Source of the DNA: Actinomycetota bacterium
GTDB lineage: Bacteria; Actinomycetota; AC-67
Reading direction: 5' to 3'
Assembly: GCA_020201525.1 (NCBI GenBank)
Contig: JAIVGO010000015.1
Coordinates: 1-40,413, forward strand
Length of the DNA: 40,413 nt
Below are positions 31,328-38,162 of this stretch, one piece after another. Under the pieces are notes generated by a model. That model was not told the origin of the DNA. It saw only the letters and a program-made list of their open reading frames with translations, and did not search any database. The translations under genes were made by a program, and so were the position numbers. Numbering within the stretch: the stretch's first letter is position 1; every line of letters starts with the position of its first letter.

Positions 31328-32295
31328 TGGCAAAGATCTGGGTCTATGCGGAGCTGTCGCACGGTGGTGCGGTCGAGAAGACCGTTTTTGAGATCTTGAC
31401 GAAGGCGCGGACGCTCGGCGCCGATGCGCTCGAGTGTGTGGCGCTCGGCCCGGGAGCGACGGCCGCCGCAGCCGCGCTCGGCGAGTACGGTGCGACGACG
31501 GTCTATGCGAGTGACGACGACACTTTTTCGGACTTCGTCGCGGAGCCTGCGGCGCACGTGATTGCGGAGCTCATCAAGCAACACCAGCCTTCTTTGGTGC
31601 TTGCGCCCTTTACGTACGACGCCCGCGACACGATGGCGCGCGTATCGGCGAAGCTCGGGCTCACGTTGCACACCGGAGCGACCGACGTCCTCGCCGTCGA
31701 CAAGACACAAGAAGCGATCTTCGGAGGCGCAAAGATCGTCGACGTCGCCCTCGGAGGAAACGAGCCGCGCATTGTGCTGCTGCGCCCGAAGTTCACGGAA
31801 GCCGAGCCGGCCGGCGGGGCCGCGGCGAACGTCGTCAACGTCGACGTCGCGGTTCCCGATGAGACGAAGCGCGCGCGTCGCACCGAGCGACACGAGGAAG
31901 ATGCAACGGGACCGAAGCTCGAAGAGGCTCCCGTCGTCGTGTCGGGTGGACGCGGCTTGCAGCAGGCGGAAAACTTCAAGCTGCTCGAAGATCTTGCCGC
32001 CGCGATCGGAAATGCGGCCGTCGGCGCATCCCGCGCGGTCGTCGACGCCGGGTGGGTGCCGTATTCGATGCAGATCGGCCAGACGGGCAAGACGGTGAAG
32101 CCGAAGGTGTACATCGCGTGCGGGATCAGCGGCGCGACGCAGCACATCGTCGGCATGAAGTCCTCGGAGCGCATCATCGCGATCAACAAGGATCCAGACG
32201 CGCCCATCTTTTCGCTCGCCGACCTCGGCATCGTCGGCGACGCGCTGAAAGTCATCCCCCAGCTGACCGACGAAGTGAAGTCCCGCAAGGGTTAG
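31327..32295 (+). CDS. etfA: Electron transfer flavoprotein alpha subunit
   Basis: 322 residues, with an ATG that shares one base with the EtfB stop, so the pair is coupled. The N-terminal half is EtfB-like (AKIWVYAELSHGGAVEKTVFEILTKA, HVIAELIKQHQPSLVLAPFTYDARD). The C-terminal FAD-binding domain shows VSGGRGLQQAENFKLLEDLAAAIG, VGASRAVVDAGWVPYSMQIGQTGKTVKPKVYIACGISGATQHIVGM, and AINKDPDAPIFSLADLGIVGDALKVIPQL. All FAD contacts expected of the family are there. It joins EtfB in the heterodimer that carries electrons from flavin dehydrogenases. It converges with the MarR gene, 14 nt between stops. Confidence 0.96.
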   Translation: MAKIWVYAELSHGGAVEKTVFEILTKARTLGADALECVALGPGATAAAAALGEYGATTVYASDDDTFSDFVAEPAAHVIAELIKQHQPSLVLAPFTYDARDTMARVSAKLGLTLHTGATDVLAVDKTQEAIFGGAKIVDVALGGNEPRIVLLRPKFTEAEPAGGAAANVVNVDVAVPDETKRARRTERHEEDATGPKLEEAPVVVSGGRGLQQAENFKLLEDLAAAIGNAAVGASRAVVDAGWVPYSMQIGQTGKTVKPKVYIACGISGATQHIVGMKSSERIIAINKDPDAPIFSLADLGIVGDALKVIPQLTDEVKSRKG

Positions 32296-32309
32296 CGCCA
32301 GTTCCCCTT

Positions 32310-32705
32310 CTAGACGGCAATCAGCTTCGACAATTCCGGCACGAACCGCGCGAGCTCTTCCATGTGTCGCGAGGTGAGTTGCTCGAGCAACCGGTTTCCG
32401 CGCGCCGTCAATGTGATCCGAGTTATGCGGCGGTCGTCCTTGTCGGACACGCGCTTGATCAATCCGGCGACGGCCGCGCGATCAATCAGCTCGACCGCGC
32501 TGTGATGGCGCAGCAGCAGCGACTCCGCGATGTCGCGGATCGACGGATCCGCGTCGCCGGGATGTCCGCGCACCGCGAGCATGAGCTGGTGATGCGCCGC
32601 CGAGATCCCATGTGCGGCGGCTTCCTCTTCACTCCAGCGGATGAACCGGCGAAGACCGGTCCTGACTTCGAGCAGACGCCGGTAGTCGCGCTCACTAAGA
32701 GGCAT
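32310..32705 (-). CDS. MarR-family transcriptional regulator
   Basis: 131 residues from the ATG at 32705. The winged helix is clear: HHQLMLAVRGHPGDADPSIRDIAESLLLRHHSAVELIDRAAVAGLIKRVSDKDDRRITRITLTARGNRLLEQL, including the wing motif DKDDRRxxxxxLTxxG. The N-terminal ERDYRRLLEVRTGLRRFIRWSEEEAAAHG and C-terminal SRHMEELARFV helices form the dimer interface. Its start overlaps the end of the ClC gene by 11 nt, so both come from one message. The palindrome at the ClC start (34542-34566) is the obvious candidate site for this protein, giving autoregulation. The signal is unknown; MarR proteins usually answer small anions or aromatics. Confidence 0.92.
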   Translation of the reverse strand: MPLSERDYRRLLEVRTGLRRFIRWSEEEAAAHGISAAHHQLMLAVRGHPGDADPSIRDIAESLLLRHHSAVELIDRAAVAGLIKRVSDKDDRRITRITLTARGNRLLEQLTSRHMEELARFVPELSKLIAV

Positions 32706-34554
32706 CGCGCTTCAGCACCGGTCGGACGCGGAGCACACGTTCGCGGTGGCGTTCCTCATGGAGCAAGCGGCCGCGCGCCCCCAGAACGTCGGCGCGCGTG
32801 ACGACCCCGCGAAGCTCGCCCTCTCGCTCGCGATCGACGACGACGAGTGAACCCACGTGATGCTGCGCCATGCGATCGGCTACCACGCGCAGCGATTCGT
32901 CCGGGTACGCAACGACGGGGTCCCCGTGCATCAGATCCCTGACGCAACCGGCGACGTCGTCCTCTGCGGTCAATTGCAGGACGTCGATCCACGGCAGTGC
33001 GCCGGCGACACGATCCTCGTGCAGCACGGGAAGCGTGCCCTGCTCACGCAATGATGCACGCACGCGCAGTACGGCGTACACATCGGCGATCGAATGCTCG
33101 AGCGAGACCGTCACCAAATCGGTGCGCATCACGTCGCGCACGAAGAGCGCCTCGAGTGGCCCGACCGCATACTCGCGCAGCACGTGGAAACCGCGCCGGG
33201 CAACTTTCTCGGTCAAGATCGAACGCTTCAAAACCAGAACACTCACGGCGTGCGCGATTGTCGCCGCGAACAAAATTGGCAGGAGTAGGTTCACGTTATG
33301 GGTGAGCTCGAGTGAGAACACGATCGAGGTCAGCGGCGATCGCATCACCCCGGCGAGTGCGGCGGTCATGCCGATCACCGCCCATGCGGGAGCCGCGCCC
33401 GGCAGCACGTGACCGAGCAAGCCTCCGAGGGCGGCGCCCATGATCAAAATCGGCGCGAGGATGCCACCCGACGTTCCCGAACCGAGCGCGATCGCCCAGA
33501 TCGCAAGCTTCACGACGAGCACGCCGACCAGCGTCGCAACGGCGAGTTTTCCGGCGAGCTCCGCGCCGAGGGTGTCGTACCCGACGCCCAGCGCGCGCGG
33601 CTGGATCAATCCGCCGACGCCGATCACGATGCCGCCCAACGCCGGCCACCACATCCAGTGGATGGGGAGACGTTTGAACGCGTCCTCTGCGCCGTAAACC
33701 GCTTTCGTGAAGACGAATGCCGCCGCACCCCCGACGATCCCGACGAGCATCGCTCCAAGGATCGAAGCCGTCCCTGCTCGCATTACCGTCGTCACGGGGA
33801 ACAGCGGTTCGGGCGCGATCCAGCCTTGATGCGCGAAAGCGACGCGCACCGCGTCCGCGACGGCGCTGGCGATCGCGATGGGTATCATCGACCGCGGCTT
33901 CATCTCGAAGACGAGCAATTCGATTCCGAGATCGACGGCGGCGACCGGCGTACCGAACACCGCGCTCATTCCCGCGGCCGCTCCCGCGACGAGCAAGCAT
34001 CGCCGCTCCATCGCGCTCATGTGAAAAAACTGTCCGAGCACCGAACCGACGCCGCCGCCGGTCAGGATGATCGGACCTTCGGCGCCGAACGGTCCTCCCG
34101 TGCCGATGCTGATTGCGCTGGAAAGCGGTTTGAGGATCGTGACGCGCGGCTCTACGTTGCTCCCACCGACGAGGATTGTTTCCATCGCTTCTGGGATACC
34201 GTGACCGCGGATTCGTTCGGATCCGAAGCGCGCAACTAAACCGATTACGAGCCCGCCGATCACGGGGATCGCGATCGCGAACGCGCCGCGGTGGTGGTGG
34301 GCCGGCGATACCAGGTTCGTGCTTGCGACGCCGCGGTAGGCAAGGTTCGTCACCAAGGCAATGAGATCGAGCAGGAGAAGCGCAACGAACGAGGCGACGA
34401 CGGCCACGACGACGGCCAGGGGGATCATGCGCGCCAGGTGACTCACGCGCATCGTGAAATCGCCGAGCTCTTCTTCGGGCCCGTGCTCACGCAGGTCCGG
34501 ACCGATGACGTCGTCTTCGGGCAGGTGGCGGCCGTTGCTCTTAATATATCGCAT
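32695..34554 (-). CDS. ClC-family chloride channel/antiporter with CBS pair
   Basis: 619 residues. About ten or more membrane helices are followed by two CBS domains (from about residue 470: LFVRDVMRTDLVTVSLEHSIADVYAVLR and DLMHGDPVVAYPDESLRVVADRMAQHHVGSLVVV). The anion-path motifs are RGHGIPEAM (His at 118 where Escherichia coli ClC has the central Ser of GSGIP), GTGGPFGAEGP with the gating Glu at 159, and SGTSGGILAP. The gating Glu is usual in Cl-/H+ exchangers; GHGxPE is seen in many CBS-bearing prokaryotic ClCs. Likely role: chloride or proton exchange under acid or osmotic stress. The MarR gene overlaps its 3' end. The start codon sits inside a perfect palindrome, and TAATAT ends 6 nt upstream, so the mRNA is probably leaderless. 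Confidence 0.93.
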   Translation of the reverse strand: MRYIKSNGRHLPEDDVIGPDLREHGPEEELGDFTMRVSHLARMIPLAVVVAVVASFVALLLLDLIALVTNLAYRGVASTNLVSPAHHHRGAFAIAIPVIGGLVIGLVARFGSERIRGHGIPEAMETILVGGSNVEPRVTILKPLSSAISIGTGGPFGAEGPIILTGGGVGSVLGQFFHMSAMERRCLLVAGAAAGMSAVFGTPVAAVDLGIELLVFEMKPRSMIPIAIASAVADAVRVAFAHQGWIAPEPLFPVTTVMRAGTASILGAMLVGIVGGAAAFVFTKAVYGAEDAFKRLPIHWMWWPALGGIVIGVGGLIQPRALGVGYDTLGAELAGKLAVATLVGVLVVKLAIWAIALGSGTSGGILAPILIMGAALGGLLGHVLPGAAPAWAVIGMTAALAGVMRSPLTSIVFSLELTHNVNLLLPILFAATIAHAVSVLVLKRSILTEKVARRGFHVLREYAVGPLEALFVRDVMRTDLVTVSLEHSIADVYAVLRVRASLREQGTLPVLHEDRVAGALPWIDVLQLTAEDDVAGCVRDLMHGDPVVAYPDESLRVVADRMAQHHVGSLVVVDREREGELRGVVTRADVLGARGRLLHEERHRERVLRVRPVLKRDAS

Positions 34555-34566
34555 TACGATATATTA
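34542..34566. promoter_or_regulatory. Palindromic operator over the ClC-MarR promoter and start codon
   Basis: TAATATATCG (34542-34551), CATTA spacer (34552-34556) and CGATATATTA (34557-34566) form a perfect 10-5-10 inverted repeat. On the minus strand the right arm contains TAATAT, a good -10, and the ATG of the ClC gene (34554) begins 6 nt after it, so the operator covers the -10, the probable transcription start and the start codon. No comparable AT-rich palindrome occurs elsewhere in the window. The most economical ligand is the MarR protein encoded last in the same operon, a reading from context only. Confidence 0.75.
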
Positions 34567-34654
34567 GCACCGCCGCACCATGGCTCCACCGCTTTGCCGG
34601 TCATCCGGATGCCGAGATCGCTTCCCGTGAAGACGCGATCAGCTTTTGCCGCGG

Positions 34655-35020
34655 TCAGGGCACCCAGATGCCGACGCGGTTGCCGTCGGGATCGCGCAAG
34701 ATCGCGTAGGCGCCGGCTTGCTCGGAGATCAGGGTCGGCTCCATGTCGATCGACCCGCCGAGCTCTTTCGCGCGCTCCATCGACTCGAGCAACCCTTCGA
34801 CGGCGATGTACACGAGCGGCCCGTCGCCCGTCATCACGTCGTCGTGCCGCCGCAAGCCGCCGTTGATCGAGTCGCCTGCCTCGATCATGTAGTAGTTGTT
34901 TTCGTCGGAGTCGATGCGACCGAACCGCCAGCCGAACATCTCGCCGTAAAAATTCGCAGCGCGGTCGAGGTCGCGAACCGGAATCTCGAACCATATGACG
35001 GGACGTTGCTCGCGCATCAT
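34655..35020 (-). CDS. Glyoxalase/bleomycin-resistance (VOC) family protein
   Basis: 121 residues, with an ATG that overlaps the preceding stop (ATGA). REQRPVIWFEIPVRDLDRAANFYGEMFGWRFGRID is the first beta-alpha-beta-beta-beta module, NNYYMIEAGDSINGGLRR and GPLVYIAVEGLLESMERAKELGGSIDMEPTLISEQAGAYAILRDPDGNRVGIWVP the second. The E/Q and H metal positions of true glyoxalase I are only partly present, so this is the antibiotic-resistance/VOC branch of unknown substrate. It is the last gene of the four-gene chain from the hydrolase and probably depends on the upstream LOR/SDH gene for translation. A metabolite-binding or epimerase role cannot be ruled out. Confidence 0.88.
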   Translation of the reverse strand: MMREQRPVIWFEIPVRDLDRAANFYGEMFGWRFGRIDSDENNYYMIEAGDSINGGLRRHDDVMTGDGPLVYIAVEGLLESMERAKELGGSIDMEPTLISEQAGAYAILRDPDGNRVGIWVP

Positions 35021-36228
35021 TCGGTGAGCGCCTCTTTGAGCTGGCGGAGGAACAGACCAACATCGGTAACCATGCCGACCGACTGAATCGAGCCACGGTC
35101 GGACAGTTTTGTCACGGCCGCCGGATTGATGTCCACGCAGACCGTCGCGACGGACGCCGGCAGCATGTTTCCCGTCGCAATTGAATGAAGCATGGTCGAC
35201 ACCATGATTGCCATGCCGAGCCCCGGCACGTGCGCGCGCATCCGGCGCTGTGCTTCCAGCATGTCGGTGATCACATCGGGCATCGGGCCGTCGTCGCGAA
35301 CGGATCCGCCGAGGACGAACGGGATTTCGTGCGTCACGAGCTCGTACATGACACCCCTTTTTATGATTCCTTGCTCCACGGCGGCTTTGAGCGAGCCCGC
35401 ACGCCGCACGGCGTTCAAGGCGCGAATGTGATGCTCGTGCCCGTGCTCTTGAGGAATCCCTTCGGCAAGAGACACACCGAGCGATGTACCGAACATCGCG
35501 GCTTCGGCGTCGTGGGTCGCCAGTGCGTTTCCGGCGAACACCACGTGGACCCAATCGTTCTGAACGAGCCAGGTAAACGCTTCGATCGATCCCGTGTGCA
35601 CGACGGCCGGCCCGAGCACCCAGAGGATCTTCTTGCCTTCGTCACGGACGCGTCGTGCTGTTTGCGCGATGCGTTGCACCATCAACCACTGTGGCTTTTC
35701 ACTCGATACGCTCGACGACATGAAGGTGAAGACGGCGTCCGTGCCGGACCGGGGGCGTTCGAGCGGATGGACACGGATGCCGAGGTGGCCGCAGACGACG
35801 CGGTCTCCGACCGCGATCTCGCTCATCGGGATCGTTCGGGCGTGCGTGCCTTCGACGACGATCGCACAATCCATCTCGGGATTTTCGACCGGGATCCAAC
35901 GGCCGTCGACGCGAACCTCGGTTACCAAGTTCGTCGTCGAGTAGAAGCCGTCGGGGAGAACACCTTTCACGTCCGCCGATACGAGCGTTACGTCGGATTC
36001 TTCCGGCGGGCTCGCGCCGTAGTCCGCGAGCTTCGAAAGCAACCGGTCGAGCACGTCGCGTTCGCCGCTCAGCTGTATTCGCGCGAAGCTTTGATCGTCG
36101 TGCGACCTGCCGATGTCGAAGCGTTGGATTTCGTACTCGGCGCCGGCGTCGACGATTTCGTCGAGAATGCGAGGGAGGATCAGTGAGTCGATGATGTGAC
36201 CGCGAACGTCGACGATTTCCGTTTCCAT
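35017..36228 (-). CDS. LOR/SDH-domain protein, TIGR00300 family (ornithine cyclodeaminase-type candidate)
   Basis: 403 residues. The N-terminal EIVDVRGHIIDSLILPRILDEIVDAGAEYEIQRFDIGRSHDDQSFARIQLSG is the LOR/SDH-associated ferredoxin-like domain. KGVLPDGFYSTTNLVTEVRVDGRWIPVENPEMDCAIVV follows, with the Rossmann part IIWVLGPAVVHTG-like (KKILWVLGPAVVHTGSIEAFTWLVQ) and VVFAGNALATHDAEAAMFGTSLGVSL downstream. GHEHHIRALNAVRRAGSLKAAVEQGII and SVATVCVDINPAAVTKLSDRGSIQSVGMVTDVGLFL close it. Members with this domain act in amino-acid breakdown: in cyanobacteria it is fused to arginine dihydrolase (ArgZ/AgrE), and a methanogen protein is an ornithine cyclodeaminase. The reaction here is inferred. It follows the DUF2007-like gene by 6 nt and overlaps the glyoxalase gene. 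Confidence 0.85.
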   Translation of the reverse strand: METEIVDVRGHIIDSLILPRILDEIVDAGAEYEIQRFDIGRSHDDQSFARIQLSGERDVLDRLLSKLADYGASPPEESDVTLVSADVKGVLPDGFYSTTNLVTEVRVDGRWIPVENPEMDCAIVVEGTHARTIPMSEIAVGDRVVCGHLGIRVHPLERPRSGTDAVFTFMSSSVSSEKPQWLMVQRIAQTARRVRDEGKKILWVLGPAVVHTGSIEAFTWLVQNDWVHVVFAGNALATHDAEAAMFGTSLGVSLAEGIPQEHGHEHHIRALNAVRRAGSLKAAVEQGIIKRGVMYELVTHEIPFVLGGSVRDDGPMPDVITDMLEAQRRMRAHVPGLGMAIMVSTMLHSIATGNMLPASVATVCVDINPAAVTKLSDRGSIQSVGMVTDVGLFLRQLKEALTE

Positions 36229-36234
36229 CAGACG

Positions 36235-36543
36235 TTACTGAGGGTTGAGTGGTTGATCGCCGATTTCTTCCTGCGCTGCGTATCCCTCATCGAGGGAGCG
36301 AGACATTTGCTCGATGCGATCCGGCAGCTCCTCTTCGATAAGCCGCCTCGCTTCGTCGAGCTTTGCGGCGTCGACGAAAATACGGCCGTGGGCGGCGTCG
36401 TCGGTCACTGAGCCTTCCGCTTGATCGGCCGCGGCATTCGAGAGCGCAAAGATGCCGTGCTCGTGGAGCAAGTCGAGCACAATCGGCGCCTCGAGCGGGT
36501 CGAAGCGCCCAAGATGAACGGTCCGCGGCGTCTCCTGGCTCAT
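36235..36543 (-). CDS. DUF2007-like small protein (putative signal-transducing fold)
   Basis: 102 residues, with an ATG overlapping the hydrolase stop (ATGA). TVHLGRFDPLEAPIVLDLLHEHGIFALSNAA and HGRIFVDAAKLDEARRLIEEELPDRIEQM resemble the DUF2007/PII-like fold: a beta strand, a helix that selects one of several ligands, and a second strand-helix. The acidic C-terminal tail is not conserved in form. No ligand or partner is known. As second gene of the four-gene chain it is likely made together with the LOR/SDH and glyoxalase proteins and could modulate one of them. Confidence 0.65.
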   Translation of the reverse strand: MSQETPRTVHLGRFDPLEAPIVLDLLHEHGIFALSNAAADQAEGSVTDDAAHGRIFVDAAKLDEARRLIEEELPDRIEQMSRSLDEGYAAQEEIGDQPLNPQ

Positions 36544-37289
36544 GATTTGGAATGCTCCCGGAAGAATTCGGTCGATCGCTCAAAGATTATGTCTCGATCG
36601 TAGTCCAGCGTCGCCACGTGATACGAACGTTCAAGCCAGATGATTTCCTTATTTTCGGACGAGATACGGTCGTAGATGCGTTGCGTATTTCCGGTGGGTA
36701 CGAGGTGATCCTGACGTGACACGAACAAGAGCGCGGGGGCCCGTACCTGGGACAAGTTGTCGTGCACTTTCTTGATTCCTGCAAGCATCGTCGCGGTAGC
36801 TTTCGTCGAAAATTTCGGGTAGCAAAGCTCGGTCTGGGACGGGTCGGCGATGTCGTTGCCGACGCCCTTCAAAAACAGCGGCAATTTGCCGAGAAGCGGC
36901 GCGAGGCGCGCGCGTGGATCGTCGGTGTAGACGAATGGGTTTACGACCGTGAGACCTTTCACGACGTCGGGATTTCGTTCGGCAAGGTCGAGCGCGATTG
37001 CGCCGCCCATGGACAACGCGCCGATGAACACGCTCGAGCAGCGCTCGTTCAATCCGCGCAACGCCATCTCCGCTTCGCCGACCCACTCGGTCCACGTCGA
37101 GGTCGCCAGCTCGGCGATCGTCGTGCCGTGGCCGGGAAGGCGCGGGCAGAGGACGGTAAATCCTTCCTTGGACAAGTGTTCGCCCCAGGGACGCAAGCCT
37201 TGCGGGGAGCCCGTGTATCCGTGGACGAGAAGGATTCCCGTTTCGTCGCCTTCGAAGCCGAACGGCTCCGCGCCCTTCATAACCGCCAT
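36540..37289 (-). CDS. Alpha/beta hydrolase, carboxylesterase/monoacylglycerol-lipase type
   Basis: 249 residues from the ATG at 37289, with GGAGGAAACC directly upstream. GILLVHGYTGSPQGLRPWGEHLSKEGFTVLCPRLPGHGT gives the oxyanion region and lid approach; the nucleophile elbow GALSMGG holds S93, the acid is D194 in SRQDHLVP, and the base H224 in SYHVATLD. This triad and the GYTGSPQ start are those of the Est30-like bacterial carboxylesterases, which act on short acyl or monoacylglycerol esters. No signal peptide, so cytoplasmic. First gene of a tightly packed minus-strand chain, and back to back with a glycerolipid acyltransferase. Substrate is inferred only. Confidence 0.92.
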   Translation of the reverse strand: MAVMKGAEPFGFEGDETGILLVHGYTGSPQGLRPWGEHLSKEGFTVLCPRLPGHGTTIAELATSTWTEWVGEAEMALRGLNERCSSVFIGALSMGGAIALDLAERNPDVVKGLTVVNPFVYTDDPRARLAPLLGKLPLFLKGVGNDIADPSQTELCYPKFSTKATATMLAGIKKVHDNLSQVRAPALLFVSRQDHLVPTGNTQRIYDRISSENKEIIWLERSYHVATLDYDRDIIFERSTEFFREHSKS

Positions 37290-37364
37290 GGTTTCCTCCG
37301 AACTTCTGCGTCGTGTGGCAACGCTAGCACTGCCTTCTCGCCTCGTGTAGTTCCTCGAATCGAG

Positions 37365-37422
37365 TTGTACCCAAGGCAAGGCCGCGTTGTATTCTGATGT
37401 GGGCTTTTCCCCAGCCTTGGGG
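37365..37422 (+). promoter_or_regulatory. Candidate promoter and leader hairpin upstream of the acyltransferase gene
   Basis: TTGTAC (37365-37370) and TATTCT (37390-37395) are 19 nt apart, a plausible though wide sigma-70 pair. CCCCA (37409-37413) pairs with TGGGG (37418-37422) around a 4-nt loop in the leader. The start of the gene is 33 nt further on. Either could also be chance in this GC-rich gap. Confidence 0.35.
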
Positions 37423-37454
37423 ACGCGGCACGACCGTTGGGAGCCGGGATAGCC

Positions 37455-38162
37455 GTGTTCTACTGGATATTGAAGTTCATCGTCATCGGGCCGATCGTGC
37501 GCCTGCTGTTCAGGCCGTGGGTCGAAGGGCTCGAAAACGTCCCGACCGAGGGACCGGTCATTCTTGCCCCCAACCACCTTTCGTTCATGGATTCGATCTT
37601 CGTGCCGCTGATGGTACCGAGGCGCGTCGTGTATCTCGGGAAAAGCGACTACTTCGGTAAGTGGTACAGCTGGTTCTTCCGCGGTGCAGGGGTCATCCCG
37701 GTTCGCCGCGAAGGCGGCGAGGCGGGCGAAGCGGCGCTGAACGCCGGCATCGAGCAGTTGCGGCAGGGCCTCGCAGTCGGCATCTATCCGGAAGGCACGA
37801 GGTCGCCGGACGGCAAGCTCTACCGCGGGAAAACGGGTGTCGCGCGCATGGCCCTGCGCGGCGAATGCCCGATCGTTCCCGTCTCCCTCATCGGCACCTT
37901 CGAGGTGCAACCACCGGGCAAGAAGCTTCCGCGCATCAAGCGCGTCGGTATCCGCTTCGGCCGCCCGTTGGACTTCTCACGTTATGAGGGCAAAGACGAC
38001 GACCGGTTCGTGCTCCGCTCGATCACCGACGAGCTCATGTACGAGATCATGATGCTGTCCGGTCAGGAATACGTCGACGAGTACGCCGCGAAAGTGAAGA
38101 AGCGCATGAACGGCGGGGGAGCAGCCCCCGTCGTCGAACGCGACCGCGTCGCCGCGGGTTAG
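37455..38162 (+). CDS. 1-acyl-sn-glycerol-3-phosphate acyltransferase (PlsC family)
   Basis: 235 residues from the GTG at 37455; GGGAG lies 10 nt upstream, and a TTG at 37437 would add six residues. The hydrophobic FYWILKFIVIGPIVRLLF anchors it to the membrane. APNHLSFMDS gives the HX4D catalytic pair (H41, D46), IYPEGTRSPDG the glycerol-3-phosphate site at about 111-120, and VPVSLIGTF follows as in other members. It should transfer an acyl chain to lysophosphatidic acid, producing phosphatidic acid. It converges with glycerol kinase, the two stop codons overlapping by 4 nt. The juxtaposition of esterase, acyltransferase and glycerol kinase suggests glycerolipid turnover, although the genes lie on different strands. 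Confidence 0.93.
   Translation: MFYWILKFIVIGPIVRLLFRPWVEGLENVPTEGPVILAPNHLSFMDSIFVPLMVPRRVVYLGKSDYFGKWYSWFFRGAGVIPVRREGGEAGEAALNAGIEQLRQGLAVGIYPEGTRSPDGKLYRGKTGVARMALRGECPIVPVSLIGTFEVQPPGKKLPRIKRVGIRFGRPLDFSRYEGKDDDRFVLRSITDELMYEIMMLSGQEYVDEYAAKVKKRMNGGGAAPVVERDRVAAG

Noticed and set aside
37290..37454. tRNA-like folding in the gap before the acyltransferase gene
   Set aside because: Only a 5-bp hairpin is present; no acceptor stem, T-loop sequence or anticodon arm can be drawn.
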